Source: Halomonas litopenaei
GTDB taxonomy: Bacteria; Pseudomonadota; Gammaproteobacteria; Pseudomonadales; Halomonadaceae
NCBI RefSeq assembly: GCF_017303055.1
Contig: NZ_JAEKJT010000001.1
Location: 1 to 64,000 of the forward strand
DNA length: 64,000 nt
Reading direction: 5' to 3'
Both the position numbers and the translations under genes were made by a program. Below the pieces are notes generated by a model. It did no database searches and was not told where the DNA came from. It saw nothing but the letters and a program-made list of their open reading frames with translations. Every line of letters begins with the position of its first letter. The first letter of the stretch is position 1. Shown piece by piece: positions 33,311-42,186 of the stretch.

Positions 33311-34318
33311 ATGGCACACACTATGGCACAACACGACCTCAGGATTGTGGCCCTGCGCAGATTGAGCGAGGCGCACCTGGCCGCGCTGCAGGCGGTGGCC
33401 CAGGTCGACTACTTTGATGAGCTGCATGACGGCAATCGTGCCGAGTATGACGCCGCGCTCGCCAGGGCCCATGGCCTGATTGGCGGCAAGCTGGAGCTGG
33501 ATGACGCGGCACTTGAGCGCGCACCGCAGCTGAAGGTGGTGTCGACCATTTCGGTGGGTTACGACAATCTGCCGCTGGCGGCGATGAATCGTCGCGGTAT
33601 CCTGCTGTGCAACACGCCGGATGTGCTGACGGAAACCACCGCGGATACAGCGTTCGCCCTGATCATGGCCACCCAACGGCGGCTGGTGGAGCTATCCTGC
33701 ATGGTGCGCGAGGGGCGCTGGCAGAACCATGTTGGCCCCCATCAATTCGGCCATGACGTGCACGGTAAGGTGCTGGGCATTGTTGGCGCCGGCCGTATCG
33801 GGGCGGCCATCGCCAGGCGCGCCGCGCTGGGGTTCAACATGCCGGTCCTGTATGCCGCGTCCACCCCCAAGCCGTCTCTGGAGCAGCAGCTGGGGGCCGA
33901 GCGTTGCTCGCTGGACGAGCTGCTGGCGCGTGCCGATATCGTCTGCTTGAGCGTCCCGTATCGGGAGGACACCCACCACCTGATCGACGCCGACGCGCTG
34001 GCGCGCATGCAGCCATCGGCCGCCTTGATCAATGTGGCCAGGGGCAAGGTGGTGGACGAGCAGGCGTTGATCGATGCGCTGCAGCGTGGCGTGATTCGCG
34101 CGGCTGGGCTGGATGTGTTTGAGCAGGAGCCGCTGAACCCCGACTCACCCCTATGCCGAATGGACAATGTGGTGGTGTTGCCGCACATTGGCTCGGCGAC
34201 CCATGAGACGCGTGCCGCCATGGCTGGGCGCGCGGTCGCCAATCTGATCAATGCTCTGACGGGACGCGGAGAGGTGGACGCGGTCAATGGCGGTGTCCTG
34301 GCCGACGACCCTCGGTGA
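33311..34318 (+). CDS. D-2-hydroxyacid dehydrogenase, glyoxylate/2-ketoacid reductase type
   Basis: The 335-residue NAD(P)-dependent enzyme has the D-isomer dehydrogenase layout: the split catalytic domain, the nucleotide motif GIVGAGRIGAAIA near residue 155, catalytic Arg in NVARGKVVDE, Glu in FEQEPL and His in LPHIGSATHE. It resembles the GhrB/TkrA group, which reduces glyoxylate, hydroxypyruvate and 2-ketogluconate. AAGGAGG lies 8 bases before the ATG. In this operon it may handle the C2-C3 product of the aldolase. Confidence 0.9.
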   Translation: MAHTMAQHDLRIVALRRLSEAHLAALQAVAQVDYFDELHDGNRAEYDAALARAHGLIGGKLELDDAALERAPQLKVVSTISVGYDNLPLAAMNRRGILLCNTPDVLTETTADTAFALIMATQRRLVELSCMVREGRWQNHVGPHQFGHDVHGKVLGIVGAGRIGAAIARRAALGFNMPVLYAASTPKPSLEQQLGAERCSLDELLARADIVCLSVPYREDTHHLIDADALARMQPSAALINVARGKVVDEQALIDALQRGVIRAAGLDVFEQEPLNPDSPLCRMDNVVVLPHIGSATHETRAAMAGRAVANLINALTGRGEVDAVNGGVLADDPR

Positions 34319-34341
34319 ATAACAAGGAAGGGAGAGAGCGA

Positions 34342-35502
34342 ATGAAGCGGTGTCTCGATGACATCTACAGCCTTGATGACTTCGAGCGGGTGGCCCGTCG
34401 TCACTTGCCGCGTCCGCTGTTTGGCTATGTGGCCAGCGTCGCGGAAGAGGGTGCCACGGCGCGTGCCAGTCGCGAGGCCTTCGATCGTTATCAGTGGCTG
34501 CCGCGAGCGCTGGTGAATGTCTCGACGACCTCCACCGAAGTGGAGTTGCTGGGACAGCGCTATTCCCAGCCCTTCGGGATTGCCCCGATGGGCATCAGTG
34601 CCCTGACTGCCTATCAGGGCGACCGGGTGCTGGCCGATGAAGCCCGCCGAGCAGGGATTCCGATGATCGTCAGCGGCTCGTCGCTGATTCCCATGGAAGC
34701 GCTCGCTGAGTCACACGGTGCCGAGTGGTTCCAGGCCTATCTGCCAGGCACCCTGGAAGGCATCGACGCCTTGCTAGAGCGGGTCATACAGGCGGGCTAT
34801 ACCCGTCTGGTGGTCACGGTGGACTATGCGGTGCCGCCCAATCCGGAAAACCACCGCAGAGCGGGCTTCTCCAGCCCCTTGAAGCCCAGTGTCAGGCTCG
34901 CCTGGGATGGGGTGACGCGGCCTCGCTGGCTGTTCGGCACCTTCCTGCGAACGCTGTATCGCCATGGCGTGCCTCACTTTGAAAACAACTTTGCCACCCG
35001 TGGCGTACCGGTACTGGCCAAGCATGCGGCCCGTGATTTTGCCGGGCGTCGTCATCTTGACTGGTCGACCCTGGAGCACGTGCGCTCACGCTTCCCGGGC
35101 AAACTGGTGGTCAAGGGGATTCTGCATCCCGATGATGCGCGTCGGGCGCGGGACATCGGTGCCGATGGGCTGATCGTTTCCAATCACGGAGGGCGCCAGC
35201 TGGATGCCACGGTGGCGCCCCTGACCATGCTTCCTGAAGTGCTCGAGGCGACCGAGGGCGCTATCCCGGTCATGATCGATGGCAGCTTTCGGCGCGGTGG
35301 CCAGGTGCTGAAAGCACTGGCGCTGGGGGCTGACTTTGTCTTTATCGGCCGCCCCTACAACTACGCCGCCAGCGTCGCAGGACATGCTGGTGTGGCCCAC
35401 GCCACACGCCTGTTGAGCGAGGAAATCGAGCGCAACATGGCGCTGCTAGGCATCACCCGGCTCGACCAGCTGGGGCTCCACTCATTGAGAGAGAGCGGCT
35501 GA
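34342..35502 (+). CDS. FMN-dependent alpha-hydroxyacid dehydrogenase/oxidase
   Basis: The 386-residue protein belongs to the LldD/glycolate oxidase/mandelate dehydrogenase family. It starts with DDIYSLDDFERVARRHLP, has the FMN loop FGIAPMGISAL, LVVKGILHPDDARRA with the active Lys, and SNHGGRQLD with the catalytic His and Arg. It oxidises an L-2-hydroxyacid such as L-lactate, glycolate or tartronate to the keto acid. It is the last gene of the operon, 23 bases after the D-hydroxyacid dehydrogenase gene. A strong hairpin follows at 35555. Confidence 0.92.
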   Translation: MKRCLDDIYSLDDFERVARRHLPRPLFGYVASVAEEGATARASREAFDRYQWLPRALVNVSTTSTEVELLGQRYSQPFGIAPMGISALTAYQGDRVLADEARRAGIPMIVSGSSLIPMEALAESHGAEWFQAYLPGTLEGIDALLERVIQAGYTRLVVTVDYAVPPNPENHRRAGFSSPLKPSVRLAWDGVTRPRWLFGTFLRTLYRHGVPHFENNFATRGVPVLAKHAARDFAGRRHLDWSTLEHVRSRFPGKLVVKGILHPDDARRARDIGADGLIVSNHGGRQLDATVAPLTMLPEVLEATEGAIPVMIDGSFRRGGQVLKALALGADFVFIGRPYNYAASVAGHAGVAHATRLLSEEIERNMALLGITRLDQLGLHSLRESG

Positions 35503-35554
35503 ACAGGAGATTGTTCCTGTAGTCGGCGGGAAGGCGTAGCGATACAGATACAGT

Positions 35555-35584
35555 GACAGGGGCGCTCGGCTGAGCGCCCCTGTC
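35555..35584. terminator. Strong hairpin after the sugar-acid operon
   Basis: GACAGGGGCGCTC (35555-35567) and GAGCGCCCCTGTC (35572-35584) form a perfect 13-bp stem with a 4-base loop. No T-run follows on either strand, so it may be a terminator that needs other help or a 3' end stabiliser. It lies between convergent genes. Confidence 0.55.
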
Positions 35585-35637
35585 CGTTCTGCCTGCTATC
35601 TCGAGTAGGCACGGAGCTGGTGTCGGGAGCCGGGCCG

Positions 35638-36069
35638 TCAGGCGCCGTGATAGCCATCTCGTTCCGGCTCATCCTCGCTTGCTGCGTCAGCGCCTGGCGG
35701 CAGCGCAGCGACCCAGGCCATGGCGGCGTCCCGCTCCTTGTGTGAAAAGGTGCGGATCTCGATCTTCTTCACCAGCCGATCTTCCAGATGGGCGACGTGC
35801 TTGATCCACTCCTTGTCGGTGATCACGGCGGCGCGATGATAGTGGTCGAGCTCCCCAATCTGCGTCAGCCCGTAGCCAAGGTCTCGCAGCAGCGCGGTCA
35901 GCGTCATCCAACGCAGGTCATCAAGCTCGGCCACCATGCTGACCTTGGGGCAGCGCTTCTTGGCGGCTTCGATGAGGTCGATGGCCTGCTGCAGTTCCTG
36001 AGCGGTCACGGTGCCACCGGCACGAATGGCCACCACATGATCAGCGGGATGTGGAATCTGCTCGAGCAT
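35638..36069 (-). CDS. SpoIIAA-like (STAS-fold) small protein
   Basis: The 143-residue protein shows the pattern of the SpoIIAA-like/DUF3478 family: an early HVVAIRAGGTVTAQEL strand-turn-helix, a central LDDLRWMTLTALLRDL and the ending WIKHVAHLEDRLVKKIEIRTF spread over residues 85-115, then AMAWVAAL. These cytoplasmic proteins are common in marine and halophilic bacteria and their role is unknown. AAGGAG lies 7 bases before the ATG at 36069; the open frame extends upstream without family sequence. The C-terminal 18 residues are acidic and variable. Confidence 0.82.
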   Translation of the reverse strand: MLEQIPHPADHVVAIRAGGTVTAQELQQAIDLIEAAKKRCPKVSMVAELDDLRWMTLTALLRDLGYGLTQIGELDHYHRAAVITDKEWIKHVAHLEDRLVKKIEIRTFSHKERDAAMAWVAALPPGADAASEDEPERDGYHGA

Positions 36070-36301
36070 CGGAAATCTCCTTGTCGGGGGACGGTGGGGG
36101 GGCGTAGCCAGGTCGCGGGAGCAAACCTTGAGCACCATGTTCAGCATAGTCGCTGCTGGCCGCGACGGGCGCTGCGCGGGCTTACGTTGGCAAGGCCTGA
36201 CGTTGTACCTGTAAGGCCCCTTGGTCGGTTGGCGACGACGATGGAGCAGGGCGAAGGCCTCTTGCCTCGCCTTCATCATCATGCAAACGAGGGTGGCCTT
36301 T

Positions 36302-36820
36302 ATGCAAGCTCGGGCAATCAGTGTTCACGGCGGCAACAGAGGGTGGTGGGCGAGTTGGGCGTTGGCGCTCGGGTTGGCCGGGACGATCGGCTGGACGGCT
36401 CCCGCCCAGGCCGCTGAGTCCCACGCCGCGTCTCCCAGGGTAATCGAGCTGACCCAGGTGGGCTGTCAATTCCTGGAAAGTGAAAACGGCACCCACCATG
36501 GTGTCCAACCACGCAGCAAGGCTGACTGCGAGGCCTTTAATGATGAGACGGGCGAGGCACGTCTGACCGCGTCCAAGGTGATCCACCTGCCCCCCGGCGA
36601 CTACGTCTTTCGGGTCAAGAACGAAGGTGTCCCCTACGAACTTGGCTTTTGGCTGCGCGGGGATGGGCTGGTCAACCGTGCGCGTCTGCCCAGCGTATCA
36701 GGGGGCGGGTTGGCCGCCGGACAGACCAAGGACTTTGCCATCAGTCTGGAGCCCGGTGAGTACGTCTATTCCTGCCCGCTGAACCCGACCCTGGACTACA
36801 CCCTGGTCGTTGAAGGCTGA
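36302..36820 (+). CDS. Secreted cupredoxin-like protein
   Basis: The 172-residue product has a signal peptide (cleavage near PAQAAESH). The C-terminal 75 residues have the beta-sandwich signature of cupredoxins: PPGDYVFRVKNEGVPYELGF (20 residues) and LEPGEYVYSCPLNPTLDY. The usual first copper His is missing after the VKNEG strand, so copper binding is doubtful, though the Cys in YSCPLNP is retained. Two more Cys residues in the middle may form a disulfide. ATG 36281 is an alternative start. It is a single gene of unknown role. Confidence 0.75.
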   Translation: MQARAISVHGGNRGWWASWALALGLAGTIGWTAPAQAAESHAASPRVIELTQVGCQFLESENGTHHGVQPRSKADCEAFNDETGEARLTASKVIHLPPGDYVFRVKNEGVPYELGFWLRGDGLVNRARLPSVSGGGLAAGQTKDFAISLEPGEYVYSCPLNPTLDYTLVVEG

Positions 36821-37021
36821 GCCTGTTTTCAGCACCCAGCCAGGCCGCCGACGGGACCACAGATAATGGCCTAGCCAGACGGCGAAAAACTGAACCACAC
36901 CGATACCCGACAGATACCCGCTGTGTCATTTCGGCACGGTGGGTGTTTACGCATCCAGCATGCAAGGTTTCCCGTCTAGGCTCTCAGCATGGCGTGTAAC
37001 GCGTCAGCAATGGAGAGTCGA

Positions 37022-37471
37022 ATGATGCCAAAGGTCGAACCCCGCCCACCGGAGCCACGTATCGGGCTGATTACCCTCGGGGTCCAATCGCTTGATCGTG
37101 CCATCGAGTTTTATCAGCACGGACTATGTTGGCCACGTCTAGAGGAGGATGACGCCAAGATCGCTTTCTTCACCCTGCAAGGCACGTGGCTGGCCCTCTA
37201 TGGCTGGAACGCGCTTGCCGAGGATGTGATGGTCAATGCCGGTGGCGAGGGCTTTCGTGGCGTGACCCTGGCCTATATGGCTCGCGACATTGATGAGGTG
37301 AATGCGGTGCTGGCCCAGGCCAAAGCAGCGGGCGGCACGCTGCTCAAACCGGGTCAACAGGTGGTCTGGGGAGGCTACTCGGGCTACTTTGCCGACCCCG
37401 ACGGACACCTCTGGGAAGTGGCCCATCATCCCTCCTTCTGGCCAGGCCCATCCGGCAAACCGGGTCCGTGA
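37022..37471 (+). CDS. VOC-superfamily (glyoxalase-like) protein
   Basis: The 149-residue protein has the paired beta-alpha-beta modules of vicinal oxygen chelate proteins: RIGLITLGVQSLDRAIEFYQ at about 16-35 and VVWGGYSGYFADPDGHLWEV near 115-135. Metal ligands such as the terminal Glu of LWEVAHHP are visible. This branch holds many hypothetical dioxygenase-like or resistance proteins, so no reaction is assigned. GGAGA lies 5 bases before the first of two tandem ATGs. It converges with the RND gene. Confidence 0.85.
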   Translation: MMPKVEPRPPEPRIGLITLGVQSLDRAIEFYQHGLCWPRLEEDDAKIAFFTLQGTWLALYGWNALAEDVMVNAGGEGFRGVTLAYMARDIDEVNAVLAQAKAAGGTLLKPGQQVVWGGYSGYFADPDGHLWEVAHHPSFWPGPSGKPGP

Positions 37472-37576
37472 ATGCCGCGCCCCCGGGTGCCCTGGCTGCC
37501 CACGGATATCCAGGGTGTCGATGCCCTGGAGCGCCTGGCGGGCTGTCTTGAGCAAGCGGGCCTGTGACGCTCTGCT

Positions 37577-40500
37577 TCAGTGGGCTTCCGGCGATTGTTC
37601 CATTTCGCGTTCCAGCTTGCGCGCCACATCCCCGGGAGACCCAGTGCGCCGAGCCAACAGGTCGTAGGCCACCGGTACCACGAACAGCGTAAAGAAAGTG
37701 GCGGCGGCGACGCCGGTGAAGATCACCGTGCCGATGACCATTCGGGTCTCGGCGCCGGCGCCGCTGGACAGGATCAGCGGTACGCTGCCGGCAATGGTGG
37801 TCACCGAGGTCATCACGATGGGCCGCAAGCGCGTCATGGCGGCTCGCATCAGCGCTTCACGGAAGGCGATGCCTTCATCTCTCAGCTGATTGGCGAATTC
37901 GACGATCAGGATACCGTTCTTGGCCGCCAGCCCCACCAGCATGACCAGCCCTACCTGACTGTAGATATTGAGGGACTGTCCCGTCAGCCACAGCCCGAGC
38001 AGGGCGCCGCCGATGGCCAGCGGTACTGTCAGCATGATCACCAGGGGGTGGATAAAGCTCTCGAACTGGGCCGCCAGGACCAGGAATACCACCAGCGTCC
38101 CGAGCACCAGCAGGAAAGTGGTCGCGCCCGTTGACTCCCGATAGTCACGGGCCGCCCCTTTGACGTCGGTCTGTACGCCCGCTGGCAGCACCTCGTTGAC
38201 GGCATTTTCGAGATAGTCGAGGGCCTCGCCCATGGAGTAACCGTCGGCCAGGTCGGCCTGAAGCGTCACCGCACGCAGCCGGTTGTAGCGATTGAGCTGG
38301 CTGGGGCCGGCGAAGGCTTCCACGGTGACCAGACTTGAGAGCGGAATTAGCTCGCCGCTACGATCGGAGCGCACCCGCACGTTGTCCAGTGAACTGGGGG
38401 TAGGGTTGGAGCCGCGTTCACCCTCGAGGATAACGTCGTACTCCTCGCCCTGATCGGTGAAACGGGTCACTGTGCGCCCGCCGAGCAGGGTCTCCAGGGT
38501 GCGGCCAATCTCGCTGACGGTGACGCCAAGGTCCGCCGCCCGGGTGTAGTCGATATTGACGTTGAGCTGGGGCTGATTCTCCTCGTAGTCACTTTCCAGG
38601 TTGAGCAGGTTGGGGTTGGTCTGGCGGATATGGTCCATCAATGCATCGCGCCAGGTGGCCAGCTGTTCATAGCTGCCGCCGCCCAGCACGAACTGCAGGC
38701 CCTGTTCGGTACCCCCACCGAAGCCTTGGCGCATGACCGGGAAGGCACGAATGCCTGGCAGTTCTGCCAGGGATTGGCGAACTTCATTCATGATCGGCCA
38801 GGCGGGGCGTCGTTCGGCCCAGTCCGACAGGCCAACGATGCTGAAGCCGGAATTGAAGTTCTCGGTATTGCCGCGGCCCTGGGGGGCGATGATCAACACG
38901 CGCTCGACTTCTCCACTGTCGCGCAGCGGAAGCAGTCGGGCCTCCACCTCGTCCATGTAGTCCTCCATATAGGAGAAGGTGGCGCCAGGGGGACCGCTGA
39001 TGATGACGAAGAAGGTGCCGCGGTCCTCTCTGGGCGTGTACTCGGCGGGTAGCTGGGGGTAGAGCCAGGCGATGCCGGCGAGCATGGCGACGAAGCAGGC
39101 CACCACCAGCCAGCGCGCTTTCAGGACCGCCTCGAGGCAGCGCCGATAGACCCCCTGGGCACGCTGCAAGCCTTGATCGACAAGGTGAGCCAGGCGCCCT
39201 TCGTGGAGACTCGATGACAGGATCTTGGAGGCCATCATCGGTGTCAGGGTCAGCGCCAGCAGGGTGGAAATGGCCACCGCCGCCGACAGTGTCAGGGCAA
39301 ATTCGGTGAACAGCTTGCCGACGTCTCCCTGAATGAAGCTCAGCGGCACAAATACGGCGATCAGCACCAGGCTGGTGGCAATCACCGCAAAGGCCAGCTG
39401 GCGGGCGCCACGGAAGGCAGCCACCAAGGGCGTTTCGCCGTACAGGTGCATGCGCCTGTGGATGTTCTCGAGCACTACGATGGCGTCGTCCACCACCAGG
39501 CCGATGGCCAGCACCAGGGCGAGCAACGTCAGCAGGTTGATGGTAAAGCCCATGGCGGCCAGGGCCGCAAAGGTGCCGATCAGGGTAACCGGCACGGTGA
39601 CCGCAGGGACCAGGGTGGTGCGCAGGTTGCCGAGAAACACGAAGATCGCCACCACCACCAGGCCAATGGCGATCAACAGGGTACTGACCACCTCGCGGAT
39701 GGCGCCGGAAACGAAGGTCGAGGCGTCATAGTTGAGCGACAGGCTCATGCCATCGGGCAGGCGAGGGGAGAGGCGCTCCATCTCGGCGCGCACGGCACTG
39801 GACAGGGCCATGACGTTGGCGGTGGACTGCTTGACCATGCCGAGCCCCACCACCGTGTTGCCGTTGCCGCGAAACAGCGAGCGCTCCTCCACGGTGCCAA
39901 GCTCTACCCGGGCGACATCGGACAGCCTGACCAGATAGCCGCCTTCGCCGCGGTCCAGTACCAGCGCACGGAAGTCTTCCGGGGTCGAGAAGCTGCGCGG
40001 CAGGCGTACCATGAACTGGCGATCCTGGGATTCCACCGCGCCCCCGGGCAGCTCCACGTTCTCTGCCCGCAGGGCCGACTCCACGTCGCTGACGGTCAGC
40101 CCGCGGGCGGCCAGGGCATCGTTGTCGAGCCACACCCGCATGGCGTATTCCTTGGCGCCGCCGACGAACACCCCGGACACGCCTTCCTGGACAGAAAAGC
40201 TGTCCACCAGATAGCGTTCGGCGTAGTCGGTCAGCTCTGCCGTGGTGTAGCCCTCGCCAGACAGCATCAGCCACATCACCACCTCGGAGCTGGTGTCTTC
40301 CTTGCGCACCTCCGGTGGGTCGGCTTCATCGGGCAAGTTGTCGGCGGCGCCAGAGATCCGGTCGCGCATGTCGTTGGCGGCGGCGTCGATATCGGTGGAC
40401 AGGCTGAACTCGACGTTGATGTTCGAATTGCCGTCGGTGGAGGTAGAGGAAATGACCTCGATCCCGGCGATGCCGGCGATACGCTCCTCCAGTACTTGGG

Positions 40501-40690
40501 TAATGCGGGTCTCGACCACATCGGCTGAGGCGCCAGGGTAAGCGGTGCGAATGCTGACGATGGGCGGGTCGATGGTGGGATATTCCTGCAGCGGCAGGCG
40601 GGTCAGGGCAAGCAGGCCAAAGGCGACAATCAGTGCGGCCATGACGGTGGCCAGCACCGGTCGCTGGACGGACACATCGGACAGGCGCAT
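37577..40690 (-). CDS. RND-family efflux pump, inner-membrane transporter
   Basis: The 1037-residue protein has the hydrophobe/amphiphile efflux (AcrB-like) layout: membrane helix at 9-29, two large periplasmic loops (about 30-330 and 555-860) and two bundles of membrane helices. Motif A/D-type sequence GLVVDDAIVVLENIHR near residue 400 carries the Asp pair of the proton relay. It resembles the MexK/MuxB-like or YegN-type pumps with a single adaptor. The start overlaps the adaptor stop by one base (TGATG). No outer-membrane channel gene is adjacent; a TolC-type protein elsewhere must serve it. Substrates unknown. Confidence 0.95.
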   Translation of the reverse strand: MRLSDVSVQRPVLATVMAALIVAFGLLALTRLPLQEYPTIDPPIVSIRTAYPGASADVVETRITQVLEERIAGIAGIEVISSTSTDGNSNINVEFSLSTDIDAAANDMRDRISGAADNLPDEADPPEVRKEDTSSEVVMWLMLSGEGYTTAELTDYAERYLVDSFSVQEGVSGVFVGGAKEYAMRVWLDNDALAARGLTVSDVESALRAENVELPGGAVESQDRQFMVRLPRSFSTPEDFRALVLDRGEGGYLVRLSDVARVELGTVEERSLFRGNGNTVVGLGMVKQSTANVMALSSAVRAEMERLSPRLPDGMSLSLNYDASTFVSGAIREVVSTLLIAIGLVVVAIFVFLGNLRTTLVPAVTVPVTLIGTFAALAAMGFTINLLTLLALVLAIGLVVDDAIVVLENIHRRMHLYGETPLVAAFRGARQLAFAVIATSLVLIAVFVPLSFIQGDVGKLFTEFALTLSAAVAISTLLALTLTPMMASKILSSSLHEGRLAHLVDQGLQRAQGVYRRCLEAVLKARWLVVACFVAMLAGIAWLYPQLPAEYTPREDRGTFFVIISGPPGATFSYMEDYMDEVEARLLPLRDSGEVERVLIIAPQGRGNTENFNSGFSIVGLSDWAERRPAWPIMNEVRQSLAELPGIRAFPVMRQGFGGGTEQGLQFVLGGGSYEQLATWRDALMDHIRQTNPNLLNLESDYEENQPQLNVNIDYTRAADLGVTVSEIGRTLETLLGGRTVTRFTDQGEEYDVILEGERGSNPTPSSLDNVRVRSDRSGELIPLSSLVTVEAFAGPSQLNRYNRLRAVTLQADLADGYSMGEALDYLENAVNEVLPAGVQTDVKGAARDYRESTGATTFLLVLGTLVVFLVLAAQFESFIHPLVIMLTVPLAIGGALLGLWLTGQSLNIYSQVGLVMLVGLAAKNGILIVEFANQLRDEGIAFREALMRAAMTRLRPIVMTSVTTIAGSVPLILSSGAGAETRMVIGTVIFTGVAAATFFTLFVVPVAYDLLARRTGSPGDVARKLEREMEQSPEAH

Positions 40691-41856
40691 CAGCGGTCGC
40701 CCTCCTGGCGCTGCTCAAGCAGGATGTCGCTGACGCTGGTGGTTTCGTCCTCGATGCCGATCAGCTCGACCCGGGAAGCCTCGTGCAGTCGATCGTTGCC
40801 GTGGGTCACGACCAGCTCTCCAGCCTCGAGTCCGTCGATGACCTCGACGTCGCCCTCGCGGCGAGAGCCGACTTCGATATCTCGCTGCACCACGTCGCTG
40901 TCCTCCCGTGAGGGCAACACCCAGACCCGCTGGCGCTGGCCTTCGGGGACCAGGGCCGACTCGGGAATGACCAGCGCCTGGCGGGGGCTTCGGGCAATGG
41001 TCACACGCATCAGCATTCCTGGTCGCAGCAGTCGTTCGTCGTTGTCGAGCAGAGCGCGCACGGTGATGCTGCGACTCACCGGGTCCACTCGAGAATCGAT
41101 GGTGGCGATCTCGCCCTCGAATACACGCTCTGGATAGGCGGCGGTCGTGGCGGACAGACTAAGACCACGCGATAGCGACCCCAGCTGCACCTCAGGAACG
41201 TCGAAGTCGAGCTTCATGCGCGAGATGTCGTCGAGGGTGGTCAGCTCGGTGCCCGGCGTGACCAGGGTACCCACGCTGATATCGCGTACCCCGACCACGC
41301 CGTCGAAGGGCGCGCGGACGCGGTAGTTGTCGAGCATGGCTTCGAACCCGGCGATGGTGGCATCCACCTGCTGCAGCTGGGCACGACTGTCTTCTACATC
41401 GGCTCGCGGCGCCAGGTTGCGGCTTTGCAGTTGGGCGAACCGGTTGACTGCGTTCTGGCGCTCGGTACGCAAGGCCTGGGCCTCGCGCAGGGCCGCACGC
41501 TCTTCGGTATCGGATAGCTCTACCAGAATATCGCCCTGGCTAACTTCTTCACCGCCCTCGAAATTGATCGCCGACACCGTGTCCGTCACCGTGGCCGATA
41601 GGGTGACACTCTCATTGGCGGACAGCGTGCCCAGAGATTCCAGCGGGTCTGACCAGTCGTCTAGCACCACCTCTGCAGCGATGATCGGGGTCGGCGGTGG
41701 TCCTTGCGGTGTGGCTCCGGGGGCCTGCTGAGCGTGGGAGGGGGTAGCAAAGAGAGCGAGTGCCGGGAGCAGGGCGTTGGCCCATGCCAGGCAGCCTTTC
41801 CGGTGCCGTGATGCAGTTTTCGGCAAGAAAGGTGACCGTGGTAAGCGTAGTGGCAT
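40690..41856 (-). CDS. RND efflux periplasmic adaptor (membrane fusion protein)
   Basis: The 388-residue protein has an N-terminal signal or anchor (residues 20-42, ending near SHAQQ), a lipoyl half (ESVTLSATVTDTVSAI), a helical hairpin around 115-165, the second lipoyl half VRAPFDGVVGVRDISVGTLV, and beta-barrel and membrane-proximal domains. This is the HlyD/AcrA-type adaptor that links the transporter to an outer channel. The ATG at 41856 is chosen because AGGA lies upstream and the leader is then a proper signal. There is no Cys for lipidation at the cleavage site. Confidence 0.93.
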   Translation of the reverse strand: MPLRLPRSPFLPKTASRHRKGCLAWANALLPALALFATPSHAQQAPGATPQGPPPTPIIAAEVVLDDWSDPLESLGTLSANESVTLSATVTDTVSAINFEGGEEVSQGDILVELSDTEERAALREAQALRTERQNAVNRFAQLQSRNLAPRADVEDSRAQLQQVDATIAGFEAMLDNYRVRAPFDGVVGVRDISVGTLVTPGTELTTLDDISRMKLDFDVPEVQLGSLSRGLSLSATTAAYPERVFEGEIATIDSRVDPVSRSITVRALLDNDERLLRPGMLMRVTIARSPRQALVIPESALVPEGQRQRVWVLPSREDSDVVQRDIEVGSRREGDVEVIDGLEAGELVVTHGNDRLHEASRVELIGIEDETTSVSDILLEQRQEGDR

Positions 41857-42186
41857 GGTAATCGTCCTGATAAACATGGGCGAAGCAGCGGCGTCGACAC
41901 CCGGCAGCCCTTCGGCGGAGCGTGACAACGAAACGGGTGGGTCACCTTGAGTGACAGAATGTCCGAGTATAGCGACAGCATGCCGGAGACATGGCGTTGA
42001 TAGCCCGGGCCTGGTGCACTTGCACATTGTTTTCGCAAGTCGTTCGCCGGATAACAACAGAGCGTTGCACACGCCCGTTTCACCCGCGAGACGGCAGAGC
42101 GTGACGTCAGGGCGTCGAAGCTGGGCGATTCATGGCGCACTGTTTGCTAGTATTGGCGGCTTTGCCAGGGTGTGGAGAGCAGTCGG
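41857..42186. promoter_or_regulatory. Divergent spacer, adaptor gene / HI0933 flavoprotein gene
   Basis: The 330-base spacer holds promoters for the leftward efflux operon and the rightward flavoprotein gene. An inverted repeat GTCAC-N5-GTGAC lies at 41941-41955 and could be a repressor site for the pump. No regulator gene lies beside it, and I see no other structure. Confidence 0.4.

Noticed and set aside
36821-37021. Looked for a small gene or RNA between the cupredoxin-like and VOC genes
   Set aside because: No open frame with a start signal and no stable hairpin with a T-run was found.
39446-40528. Open frame of 360 codons on the + strand opposite the RND gene
   Set aside because: Antisense shadow rich in Gly, His and Gln, without start signal or domain.
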